The notes under the pieces: generated by a model
Databases searched by the model: none
What the model was told of the DNA's origin: nothing
Seen by the model: only the letters and a program-made list of their open reading frames with translations
Made by a program: the position numbers and the translations under genes
Shown: positions 47,966 to 59,233 of the stretch, one piece after another
Layout of the letters: each line of letters starts with the position of its first letter
Position numbering within the stretch: position 1 is the stretch's first letter
DNA from: Beaufortia kweichowensis
Taxonomy: Eukaryota > Chordata > Actinopteri > Cypriniformes > Gastromyzontidae
Assembly (NCBI GenBank): GCA_019155185.1
Contig: CM032798.1
Coordinates: 5,531,501-5,595,500 of the forward strand
Length of the DNA stretch: 64,000 nt
Direction: 5' to 3'

Positions 47966-49300
47966 AGACAAAAGAACTAAAAATCAAATAGTGCCAGTCA
48001 AAAACCAGCAAATATTATATGATTTTGAACAATAATACAATATAACAGTAATATTTCCTCAAACTCCCATGGTTTAATTAAAGTAGCAGCTTGTGTACAG
48101 CTACATATCATTTTCAACCTCAGATATCAATCTTGTAAATCCTGAGCATAAATCCTGGTCTTTTTCAGATGTAGTGTGGATACAATGTGTTTAGGCATGA
48201 ATTGCGGTAACTTAACTGGTAAAGCATGGTAATATAAACACCAAAGTCATGAGTTTGATTCCCAGGTAAAGCACCTAACAAAACATTGCACCTAATAACA
48301 ATGCACCTAACAAAACAAACTTGAACTCGGTAACAGTTGATGTCCTCATTAGTGTCACCTTATAATAGGTTGTACTTCTCCAAAGGAACTATCCATACAT
48401 AGTTTTATGTATGTATGTTACAATTGCATTCTGATGTCTTATTATGATGGTCACGGATGGTCATACAAGAAAAACTCGTCTACTGCCATCTTGTGGTTAA
48501 TTTACACAAATTAATTTTTCTACATACATTAAGCCAAGAGTATGAAAACAAGAGTATGTGAGAAACACAGTAATCCAGCGTGTTTATCGCAACAACAAAA
48601 AATATGGACAGCAAAGTAACTTATTTTAATCAAATCCTGTCATAGTGTAACTTTAAATGTATTAGATCTTAAAAATAAACTGATTAACAATCTAGTTTAA
48701 ATCTAGATTAAAATGTACATAGACTACACACACATATAGACTACTACCTAGACTTTTTTTTTGAAAGACTTGACTTTTTTAACAGTGGGTGTATAGATGT
48801 TTAAAAATTGGTATATAGAATAATGGACAGTGCACAAAACACATATTAAAACGCATCAATGTAACAGTGACTTTTTAATTTAATTTTTAAATGTAATTTT
48901 TGTGTTTATTCTATTTCTATTTCAAAGGTCACAAAGGAAAAAAATATATTGCTATTGGTGATAATGCATAATCATTTTGCTACATTTAATTTACAATAAT
49001 TAAAAAACAAATACAGAACCAAATATGTTTAATTTATTTCCTATAACTTCAATTCAATTTACAATTGGCATTTACTAAACACTGCCTTCTGCTCCCTCGC
49101 AGCGCCGTGTTGATCTGCTTGAACACACATTCAGCGCGATACGCTTAGTGATCGTTTCACAACAGCTTGTGAAAAACAAGGAAGCTGCAGATGTTTATGC
49201 CTCTCTAGTGTCTACACACAAGCAGCTCTGTAGACCAGCCCAGTTCTTGTTGCACGCCCACTGGCTGTTACACGAAGTTATATCATGATTTTAGGAGCAC
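47966..49300. other. intergenic region between FRS3 and tspo
   Basis: AT-rich with nothing coding. It becomes more GC-rich after about 49080, approaching the tspo start. Confidence 0.5.
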
Positions 49301-49368
49301 TCCGGTCATAGAAGGACACACGTCGACACTTCTTTCAATTCTTAACACCGATCGCCGTGTGAAATCGG
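49080..49368 (+). promoter_or_regulatory. probable tspo promoter and non-coding exon 1
   Basis: A GC-richer segment with CpGs ends in a plausible donor (TCGG followed by GTAAAG) at 49368/49369. The next acceptor is at 50093, 14 bases before the tspo ATG. Tspo genes commonly have a non-coding first exon. Confidence 0.45.
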
Positions 49369-49877
49369 GTAAAGCTGCTTCCTTTTCAGTATGTTTGCAT
49401 AGTTTGTTTTGCAAATATACTTTCGCAATCTGTAGCGCGTATTAAATAATGTTCTGCGGAACGCACGATTACCGTATTGATAAAATGCATTTCTCGCTAT
49501 AAACATTTTATTCACGGGAGCAATTGTGCCTTTGAATGTTTACTTTAATTGTATCTTTATCTTCTCAATTTAAAATCATAACCTTATTGCTAGGGACATG
49601 CGCAAATTGTACAATAAAGCACTGAACCAGAACTTGTGCTCGGTTCCCTCTCGAACCCTCATAAAATTATTTAAACAATTTTAGACGTCTAACTTAAGCT
49701 TTTTGTTAGGTGCAATAGTGTTACATACAGTAGCAAGTACGTTTTACATAAATAAACGAACCATATATATTTGTTCTACTATATGAACATACTGTATGTG
49801 CAGTATGAGTCATATAATGTCATTGATACATGATTTATAATAAGAGACTGTTGTCATTATTGTTGTACTGCATAAGC

Positions 49878-50035
49878 CTTAAAGAGAGAGTTCACCCAAA
49901 AATCAAAATTGTAACATTTGTATATGACTTTCTTACCTCAGGAACACAAAAAATAAATGTTTCAATGGTTTTGTGTTCATACAGTTAAGGTCAATGGTGG
50001 CCAGTGTTGTTTGAAGGGTGCAGAACAATTACTTA
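49878..50035. repeat. short interspersed element in tspo intron 1
   Basis: Begins AGAGTTCACCCAAAAATC and contains TTACCTCAGGAACACAAAA, GTCAATGGTGGCCAGTGTTG. It is in the opposite orientation to the copy at 42953-43195. Confidence 0.7.
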
Positions 50036-50107
50036 AAGACAACATGTGTTATAATGTTTATAGATAATTGACAAAAAAAATGTAATTTGTCAGATTGCAC
50101 TGTAAGG

Positions 50108-51020
50108 ATGTGGCTTCCTATGCTTGGTTTGACTGCCCTGCCTCATGTCGGTGGGATATTTGGAGGTTTAATTACAAGAAGGGAAGTGAAGACCTGGTAC
50201 ACCACACTCAAGAAACCTTCATGGAGACCACCTAATGCTGCTTTTCCAGTGGTGTGGACCACTCTATACACTGGCATGGGGTTTGTAAAACAATGGTCAT
50301 GTTTTTAGATCTAAATATAAATTTGACAAGATATCTCGTAAAACATTTAATGCAATGAAATTCATTTATATTTATTAAGAGTTATACCTAGAGAGATGAA
50401 AGCTGTAAGCTTAGTTTCAATAATGGTTAATAAGTAACCAATATTTACAGAGAAAGATTAATTGTTGTCTAAAACGCCACACGCCCCACCATACATACTA
50501 GAAGGATTTTTGTCTTTTTTTAAAGGTATGGTTCTTACCTTGTGTGGAATGAGCTTGGAGGCTTCAACCAGGATTCACTGGTCCCACTGGGACTTTATGG
50601 GACACAGCTTGCACTAAACTGGGCCTGGACACCCATCTTCTTTGGAGCACACAAAATTAAACTGGTAAGAAGATCTGCTTCATGATGACCTAGACAGATG
50701 TAGGTTAAAATGAAATTCCTTGCTTCTAACTCTTTGACTAAACCTCTGTAGTATAAGCTGGGCTATTTTGCGTGTTGGCCAATTATGAAATTAAAAACAT
50801 CTCAAGCATTTGTATGTTTGACAATGATGTTTCTCTTTTAATCTAGGCTCTGATAGAGCTAGCGATGCTCACGGCCACAGTGGGAGCTACCATGGTGTCT
50901 TGGTATCCCGTCAGCCGCACTGCAACACTTCTCATGGTACCATACCTGGCCTGGCTCTGCCTCGCTACCACCCTCAACTACTGCATTTGGAGAGACAATC
51001 CAGATCCTAAAAAAGATTGA
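50108..51020 (+). CDS. tspo: translocator protein, TSPO family (outer mitochondrial membrane)
   Basis: Three coding exons, 50108-50280, 50526-50664 and 50847-51020, give 161 residues with five hydrophobic segments, the TspO/MBR fold. Conserved stretches are seen: WYTTLKKPSWRPPNAAFPVVW, TLYTGMGYGSYLVW, LNWAWTPIFFGAHKIKLAL and, near the end, the cholesterol-recognition motif LNYCIWRDN. TSPO binds cholesterol and porphyrins in the outer mitochondrial membrane. Fish have one gene as far as I recall. Human has TSPO on chromosome 22 and TSPO2 on 6p21, near FRS3 and TOMM6, and by position this gene matches TSPO2 even though its sequence looks like classical TSPO. Poly(A) signal AATAAA at 51300-51305. 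Confidence 0.94.
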
Positions 51021-51309
51021 AGCCAATGAAAATGAACACTATAACACAATTGATTTGTTTTTATAAAGTAACACTTTAACGTTTTGCCTAATGGCCATTG
51101 TGCAGTTGATAATTTCCATTAATGTGCTATTATGTTAGAAATGTATAATATTTCTTAAATACCAGAGCCTTAAAAACAACACGCTTTGAAATGGTGGAGT
51201 ATAGAAACACATTCCATCTGTCTATTTAAGTTTGGTGCTTCACACACATGTAATTCACAGGTTCTTTCAAATGTGAAACATCACTGACAAATTTTTATGA
51301 ATAAATATA

Positions 51310-51978
51310 TTTCACGACTAGTATTATTTTTTGTAAAAACTGTATAACATTTTATTCTTACTATTTTAATCCAGGTCACAGCCCTTTGTGGCTGCACAAG
51401 GGTGGTGTTCACAGTAGGATTTTATCATTTATCTTTTGTAAACATAATGGCGTAGACCCTTTTATCTTTAACTGCCAGTGAATTCTCTACTGTGTCTTCA
51501 GTACAGCAGTTTTTTCCCACTTTTACATCTTCTCATTACAACTAAAATGCTTTTCACATTTAGCATTAGTCCCTTTTAATCCTGAATAATCATAGGTTGA
51601 AAAACATGAATTAAGCTCTTTCGGTAGCTGGAAATTCTTAGCATTAGTTATTTGTATTAGTTATAAGTGCAAGGAATAAATCACAGTATATCCAAATACA
51701 AAGAACAGTTAAGTTAATAACTGTGTAAATTAAAGAAATAAACAAAACTCCCATTTAACACAATCAAAGGCCTGTGTATTCAAGTGCAATTTCTTACATC
51801 ATTTTATTGAAGGGATAAAACATCATCATGATCATCTGCTCAAGGTGCCTGAAATTCCAAACCTTATAAAATTAAATCTACAGTAGTTAATAGAAGTGAG
51901 GATTTACATATCTACATATCTTAAACGTTTTATTTGGAAAAAGTGCAAAGGGGAATAAATACGGCCTGTACAGTATGA
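51310..51978 (-). other. tspo/uqcc2 tail-to-tail interval, mostly uqcc2 3' untranslated region
   Basis: Tspo ends near 51320 from the left. A minus-strand AATAAA (TTTATT at 51803-51808) is a likely end for uqcc2. Nothing else recognised. Confidence 0.45.
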
Positions 51979-53251
51979 TTATTTTTCAGCTTTTTCAGGA
52001 GGTGACCCATCTTCAGGTTTGGAGGAGAAGCGAGTCATTAGTGTCTTCCACAGACCCTTCTTGTCCTCATCAACCTGTTGCATATTTCCTGGAAAAATTT
52101 AAATTGTATATGCAAAACGGATAAATTCATAAAATAAATATTGATGAGGGCACAAACATAACCATCTCAAAAGGCTTCCTCTTCAATCTGAAAATATTGT
52201 TTTGTCTTTATACTAGTATCTTGCTATAAGATACTGAACAAGTACGATATAGATCTGGTCATATAAAAGTAAGTTTGTTTTTTAAGTTTCTATAAATAAG
52301 GAGGAAATGACAACTCAAGTCCTCACCTGTTGCCAACAACATTCGACACTCTTCCACGGTTACACCAGTGAAACTTGTATCTTTTGCTCTTGGGAACTGA
52401 AAGCAGGTTAAAGAGAGAAATATTAAGCAGGTAGACTTTGTTTTTAGTCAACCAAATGAACTAAATGAAAGATGTTCGTGAACATGTCTCTGTAAATTAC
52501 AATGTAAAAATAACTGCTGTTATTCTAAAAATCCTACAGTAATAATTATATAACTATAATTAATACTATTATAATAATTATTACACTGTATAATTACAGT
52601 AATCACTTTCTAGATACACCTCAGAATACACAAGTTAAAAGTTTTCTAAGTAAATCAATAAAATATACATTCTAATCGACTTCTATAAAAAAAAAACTTC
52701 ACCCGAAGCACATGTCTGCCTTTGACGTCCCAGTCCACTTTTAGACATTTAGAAAAGCATTTAGAAAATTAGACTTCTTAAAACTTACCTTCTCTTTGTA
52801 CATGTTACTGTTGATTCGGGCCAAACTTTCATACATCTGGTCACATTTCTCTGCATCTGAAATCTTCATTGAGAAAACAATTTTCTTTATTAAAAGCCGT
52901 TTGTGCGTTTGCTTGTAAACATCTCTTAAACTCCGTCCAATAGTCAGGAAATTAATATAATGAAACTTCTCCTTTACATTTAACTCACTTACATATTTTT
53001 AAGGTTTAATATAACACTACGTGAAAAATACCAAATATGACATTTGACTTGACTCGTCTTGCAAGGCTTGTGCAACAAGGTTGAAAGCATGCAAGAACTC
53101 TTAAAAGCCCTACCTGTGTATTTTCGCCTTCCCTGAATGCACTGGCAACTCTCTGGCGTAGAAATGTCCCTAAATCTCGACCTCTTTTCGTTTCGTCTTT
53201 TGGCCATTCTTCGCAAAGCTTGAGAAATCGACGGTATCTGGTTGCAGACAT
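51979..53251 (-). CDS. uqcc2: ubiquinol-cytochrome c reductase complex assembly factor 2
   Basis: Four exons, 53114-53251, 52789-52863, 52327-52396 and 51979-52088, give 130 residues, near the family size. The N-terminal half matches UQCC2 almost without gaps: MSATRYRRFLKLCEEWPKDE, TKRGRDLGTFLRQRVA, FREGENTQ, KCDQMYESLARINSN and DTSFTGVTVEEC. UQCC2 works with UQCC1 in the mitochondrial matrix to stabilise newly made cytochrome b during complex III assembly. The start MSATRYRRF was chosen over an in-frame ATG four codons upstream because the family begins two or three residues before RYRRFL. Its promoter is shared with tomm6. Confidence 0.95.
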
Positions 53252-53504
53252 TTTCACGTACAAGAATCTTTGGTGGTGTGTTTCACAACTGTGTTTAGCG
53301 TGCTGAAAATGTGGAAACCGTGAAGGGTCAAACCGTACTGCGTTTCAAAATTAGTTGCTTATTGACCGATTCGCGGAATTCGTAGTACGGGTTGTCCCAG
53401 CTAAGGATCCGTAGAGCGAGTTAATAACCTCGTGGTTTGCCGTAGAAATTTCAAGGTAATATCAAAGGCGCTTCGGCTTGCTAATACTAAAATTTAGTAA
53501 CAAA
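53252..53504. promoter_or_regulatory. bidirectional promoter between uqcc2 and tomm6
   Basis: Only 253 bases separate the two start codons, which point away from each other. The interval is richer in GC and CpG than the flanks and has no TATA box, typical of a shared housekeeping promoter. Both products are mitochondrial. Confidence 0.7.
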
Positions 53505-54025
53505 ATGAGCGGAAAGAAAAGTGATGGGCGAACGGGTGGTGTCATGGGATGGGTTAGCTCGGCTTATCGTTTTTCCACGGACAGAAATGACTTCAGAAGG
53601 TTTGTTAACATTATCTTTGATACCGTATGCCACTTTTTTTAAGCTACGGAGCCTCATTGATTCAGCCAACCGACCCAGTTATCAAAAACTATTATTCTTA
53701 TATAAGACCAGTTGTTTTTGACACAATTTAAGAGACGCGTAATGTTTTGCTGGTCCCCCGTGTAAGATATTTATTTATAAATCGTCCTGCCTTAATAGTC
53801 TCAGAACTGATCTTAAGCATCCAACTTGTAAAGCTTCAGCACTTCCATTCACATTGTCTGCAATTTTGGTTAATAGTCTCGTTTTAGCAATCTCGTTATG
53901 TATTTGACGATCTTCCTTTTTATTACAGGAATCTACTTGTAAATCTTGGTTTATTTGCAGCGGGCGTTTGGGTAGCCAGAAACCTTTCAGATTTTGACTT
54001 GATGTCCCCGCAGCCAGTTACGTAA
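53505..54025 (+). CDS. tomm6: TOM complex subunit Tom6
   Basis: Two exons, 53505-53599 and 53929-54025, give 63 residues, too short for ORF searches. The core AYRFSTDRNDFRRNLLVNLG and the single membrane segment LGLFAAGVWVARNLSDFDLM, ending SPQPVT, match vertebrate TOMM6 closely. Tom6 is a small tail-anchored protein of the outer mitochondrial membrane that steadies the TOM import pore. A further intron (54054-54157) lies in the 3' UTR, 28 bases after the stop, too near to trigger nonsense-mediated decay. Poly(A) signal AATAAA at 54295-54300. In human TOMM6 is close to FRS3. Confidence 0.95.
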
Positions 54026-54494
54026 TATCGGATAAACAATTACAATTTTACAGGTAAAGTGAAAAATATTTATAGTGTATAGATAGAGTAAACGCAGTGT
54101 TTATTCACATCCATCTAAAATGGAAGAGGCCTAATTCATTTTCTGTTTTCACCACAGATGATCCTGAACCTGAAGAACAGAGACCGTTTCTGCAATGGTC
54201 TTGTTGAACAAGCTCATTAAACAAAAGGAAACAAACCCTCGCAAATTTATGATTACAACTGTAAATTCTTTTTTACTTCATTTTGAAATGTTGAAATAAA
54301 ACTCACATGCCTAGAATGTTTCACTACAAACTGTTTATTTATAAATAAATATCAAATATACATACCAATATTTTAACTATTAATGCGTTTAGATTAATAA
54401 AACATAAGAATTAATATTCAAACCACCCTGTATATTTTGTTGCATCATAGAGGGAGCACCATTCCCTTCTATGGCATTTCACTCTTGCAGTCCC

Positions 54495-57494
54495 CTATTG
54501 TGAAGATAAAATGTTGATCCAGGTCTCCTTTTCCACTCTGAGGACAAGAATTTACCATTTAAGAACTTAAGAACCACAACCTTGGCATATCTTGCCAAAT
54601 AATTACAATGTGCCATACAAGTTACCTTGTGCGTGCAGCCAATATAAGGGCAGTTGAAGATCCGTTGTGGTTCTTGGTCAGATGAAGCAGAAGAGAGTCA
54701 GGGGGTAGTCCAAAAATCTCAGTTTTTATTCCCTCTACACGAACGTTATCAGGGAACAGAGCGTGATCTTGCACAACGAACCGATGTCCACTACAAGTAC
54801 ACAAGAATAAGAGCTGTGCTGTCACTCCAGAACTATAAGACTTAAATATGAATAAGGTATAGAGCCAATGAAGTTACAAGCCCAATGGCTTCTAAATCAT
54901 ACCTTTTGAGAGATAGCAGCAAAAGATCATTGAAAAGATGCATGTAGACATCTTTGCGAGAGATGACAGAGACTTTATGATTGCCTCCAACAGTGAGTTG
55001 TTTCAAAGGTCCTTCTTGAAGCAAATGACGTCCTCTGGTGATTAATGGAATTGACTTAAAAACAAATTTTCAAGTGTAAGAACGTAATAGGGTAAATTAG
55101 GAATAAGGTATTAAGAGATTTAAAAGGCATCTTACCTTGACATTCCCAAAATCCACCAACTTGTGCAAACAAACAAGGAACTCCGTACTTTTCATTTGCT
55201 GGACATTTCTATCACACTCTGTCACTATCTGCAGAATCAGAGTTAACTTGTTTGTGCACTGCAAGCCCATAAACCAATAATAGACATCCGTATTAACTAG
55301 AAGCCTTATGACAATATTAAGATCCTACCTTGCGTACAATTTCAATGGCTTCCTTTATATTAGAGATGTTGAGACAAACACCTTTAACTCGCTTCAGGAT
55401 GTTCTAAATAAAATCAAATAAAACGTTCATGTAAAAAAATATATTGCAATAAATGTTGTTAACAGGATTTTCACTGCCAAGTGAAATCTTTCCTAAACTG
55501 ACCTCTAATAGAAGTGTCATTCGTGTGATCCTCTGGAAGGGAAGGATCAAGAAGGACTTGAGTGTTTGTCTTTTGCATGATGGATCCTTCTCTAGTTTCT
55601 TCAGGATCAGTGCAAATTTCTTGTTGTTCTGCCTGGGCGGAAGTGTATAATGATAATCAGCTTTTTTGCATACCATAACATTCGATTTGATACACTAATG
55701 TGGAGATAAAAAAACAGAACATACAACAGCCGGGTGATGAGGGCCTCCTGATACATCATGTTGGTGATATATGGCACATAGACTTGTTGAAAGCTTGGTT
55801 GGTGATTCAAAACAATATCACCAGCCTGTGACATCACCACATTCTTCTTAAGATGGGACTCCAGATCCTGGAGAAATCTGACAGCTGATACAGTTAGACG
55901 TTTTAATGGAAAACATTTGTATAAAATGTGTGTAACAGCAATATAAAATATTTAATAAATACACATAGTACATAATATACTATAACCAAAACAAATTCAT
56001 TATATGATAATGTAGAAATATAGACTTTTCTCCAGCAATGAGTGCAAGATCAAGCATTTATAAAGTCATTACCGTTCACTGACTCGGCAGACTTCCTTTA
56101 GATTGGAGAACAGAACGTGATGCTCTACACGGAGAGAGGACCCGTTTTAGTTCTGCTGAGCATTGAAACACATTCATTGCCACTACCAGACTCTTCTGAT
56201 AGGAGGCTTCTGACACGATCAGCTCAAACATGGCCTATGATGAAAACACAAAAGCAGAAGGATGAATGTTATGACATTTGGACAGTTCTCTTGGACTCCA
56301 GCATTGCACACCTCCTGAAGCTGGATCTCGTGAGCGGTGAGGGAGCCTAGCAGACTCTTCGCTTGCGGAAGCTCCTGCCATAGAGCATATGATTTAACCT
56401 GCTGGTCTGACGGGCTCGACACAGGCGTAGGGCTTAGCAAAGGGGGCGTTTTCAGACCAGAAAGTTGTACAGATGCCACAAATTCTGAAAGTCCTTTCTG
56501 CTGCGCTCTGTGTAAATCCTTCTTGACAGCATTTATCCAATACTCTTGATATAAAGGGATCGCTATGAAAATTAAATCAGGTAAGTATTTAGTGAATTTA
56601 ACAATTGCAAAGATTTGAAAAATGTTCAGATTATTCCAAAATCAAACACATAATATAACATAATAGTAAAGATTTTGGGAAGAAATTTTATATATTTAAG
56701 AAGCACATTTTTACCACACATTGTCGTTACCATAAAAGTGATCTTTTATAGTTCTTCTTTAGTCTTATTACTTAAATTTAAGTACAAGTATCTGTGATTT
56801 CCACCAAATTAAAAAAAAACCCACATACTTACAACAGTTGATGTACTCAGATTCATATTTGGCAACATATGTTTCCTCTTGTTGTGCATTTACCTCCACT
56901 GCATCTGCTCTTTAATGAAACAAGGAAAACGAAAACTGCTTTATACGCGAACATTAGCATGCACACTAAAATTAGTTGTAAATGGATGCCTGAGCATCTT
57001 AGGCAGTCCATGTAGTAAATGGTATAATACCTTTTCACCTCATCTTCCATAACGGAAGATTCCAGCTGATTGGTACTCTCCTGAGAATATACAGACAGGA
57101 AAGATGCACGTGGCACAGAAAACCCAATGAAGTTCCATGAGCTTGCAACAGATCTAAGAGCTTCAGCTAATCCTTTAGAAGGGCTAATAAAAGAGAGATC
57201 AAAATAAATGGTTTACACATCATCTGACTTAAAGATGTTTAAACACATTGAACTTAATTGTGAAAGTAAAATGTTTTTCACTACATACCAAAAAAATTCT
57301 TCAGGTGCACCGCAGTCCTTCACACTTGTTTTAGGTTCAATTCCATCCAACCCCAGACAAGAAGTGTCACCTAATGTTTCTGTTTTAACAGATACCACAT
57401 CCCTGTCACCCAGTGACCTCTCAGTTCTCTTTACTTGAGCCATGCTGTGAATGTTTTGTTTATCACCAGCAGTATTGGTTTGCATCAAAGACAT
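54495..57494 (-). CDS. ephexin-family Rho guanine-nucleotide exchange factor without SH3 domain (one-base insertion)
   Basis: Twelve exons: 57289-57494, 57031-57183, 56833-56909, 56312-56562, 56073-56234, 55725-55877, 55503-55632, 55329-55403, 55136-55228, 54903-55054, 54626-54790 and 54495-54537. Corrected length is about 552 residues. The autoinhibitory helix motif of ephexins is present (IPLYQEYW, about 147-153). The DH domain follows (about 228-405) with IQLQEAMFELIVSEASYQKS, FLQDLESHL and LKSFLILPFQRITRM, then a PH domain (about 440-550) with VYMHLFNDLLLLS and KETWINILSS. Such proteins load GTP on Rho GTPases downstream of receptors. The closest relatives seem to be ARHGEF5/ARHGEF19; the stop comes immediately after the PH domain, so the SH3 domain of those is absent. 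Exon 56073-56234 has one base too many near 56126-56145: before it the frame reads AELKRVLSP, after it VEHHVLFSNLKEV. The start codon is the first ATG in the exon; an upstream exon cannot be excluded. Confidence 0.82.
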
Positions 57495-59233
57495 ATTAAG
57501 ACAAAAAAAGTTAACGTTTCATTTTTTCTTTATTCAAAACCTTTCTGTACAGTGCTGCTCTGGATCACTTTCAAATTTAATGAATTAAGAACTAATGACA
57601 CTGAATTGTGCGAGTCTAATTGATTTAGAAGAGTGTTTACACCTGTGCAATTGCAAGCAACCAATTTCATGTAACACCCAGAATTTAATTGGGCGTGTCA
57701 TGGTGATAAAGATCCTTTTCTCATCCGGAAGCTTGCCAAAAAGAACACGTCAAGTACATGTTTGAAACCTATTCCACCCAAAAAACAAAACAATAAAATA
57801 GATATTATAGTCTGTCAAGAAATAGCAAAAAAACACATTTGTAAATAATCATTTACAATATACAAATAATAATTCAGTTTACTGTACTAATAAAAAAATG
57901 CAGTATGATAAATATATATATATATATAATAAATATTTGGAGATATATTTAAAGGGAAACATGCTTCCTTGTCATAAAACACAATAGCACAAAATCTTAA
58001 TGGTCCTAAAAACAATTTAACACATTTAAATTTGGGTTTAAATATGAATCAGACATTACTTTGGAGACCTTGATCTGATTATGATAGTCACGAAAAGAAT
58101 GACCAGAAACAAACACTTGCACATTTAAAATATATAGAATCACTTTTTCCTTTTATTTGGTTTTAAAACTGTATACAAGATTTCAAATATATTGAACTCA
58201 ACTGATATATGACCCAGAGATTACAGTTACAAAATGACAAGATGTAGAGATGGCAAAAGATTATAGACAGCTGGAAAGGGCATGTCAGGACTATACATTG
58301 AAATTAAAACTGTCTAAACAATGGACATCAAATAAGGGATAACACAGAGAACCCAACAACATGTAGTGGTAGCTGCTCTGATGGCAGACGAACAAAAATC
58401 TTTCCATAGATTGCTCCATCAGCACCGACCTTTTCTTTTATTTCAATCAAAAACACAATATAAAATACCATCACGAAATCCTGAATATGATAAAAAGATA
58501 TACACAACTGATGATAAAAGCATTTCAAACAATTATTCACCTTCACCCCGAATGCTCTTAAATTTTTTTTGCACAATTCACAACTATCATCAAGGATGAA
58601 TTACGGACAACATACAAAGGATACGGTAAAGTCTACACTTTAATCATTTCCAAAGGCAACCTATCGAAAACATGTCAAGTTATACAGGATTGGCAACTAT
58701 CAAATAAAATAATAAAGATAATGACCTTAGAGGTGTTTAAACGTTATTGCCAATTGAAATTGGGAAAATGACTGATAATAATGAAAATAATGGATGTCCT
58801 ACCAGTTTACCAACAGCTCCTATTGTCATCACAACCGATTAAGATTCTTCAGAGATTTCCATTCAAGGTCAGTAAACATCAGGGACAAAACACTTTTGAT
58901 ATTTAAAAACCATGCAGTTGAGTTGAGGTTGAAGTAAACTATTTCTATACCTGTTATATGTCTGACAGTTTATCATATTCATTCCCTTCAAACCAATAAA
59001 ACCAACAGTCCATTAGGAACTACTCAGACGACATGCAATACTCTCCTATAAAAGACTGTGCAGACGGCGTTCCATTAAAAAGGAGATATGGCCAGCTTCT
59101 GATTTTGAAACGATTTTGCATGTTGGCAAAGTTAAGAGCCAGAATAAGACCATCAAGTACAAAACAATGAGGACTGCTATGTAATGAAAAAGGCTCATGT
59201 TAACCGATGCCACCACAGGTTGATTCTTCAAGT
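57495..59233 (-). other. DDI2 3' untranslated region and RhoGEF upstream region
   Basis: AT-rich sequence with no exon found. The portion next to 59233 is DDI2 3' UTR; a minus-strand AATAAA (TTTATT at 58437-58442) is one possible end. A short TA tract lies at 57909-57929. The RhoGEF start site should be just above 57494. Confidence 0.45.

Noticed and set aside
47387..47971. A 194-residue minus-strand frame rich in Phe, Ser and Leu
   Set aside because: It is the complement of the GAAA microsatellite and has no composition or motif of a real protein.
53252..53263. Alternative UQCC2 start four codons upstream (MYVKMSATRY)
   Set aside because: Family proteins begin only a few residues before RYRRFL, so the inner ATG is more likely.
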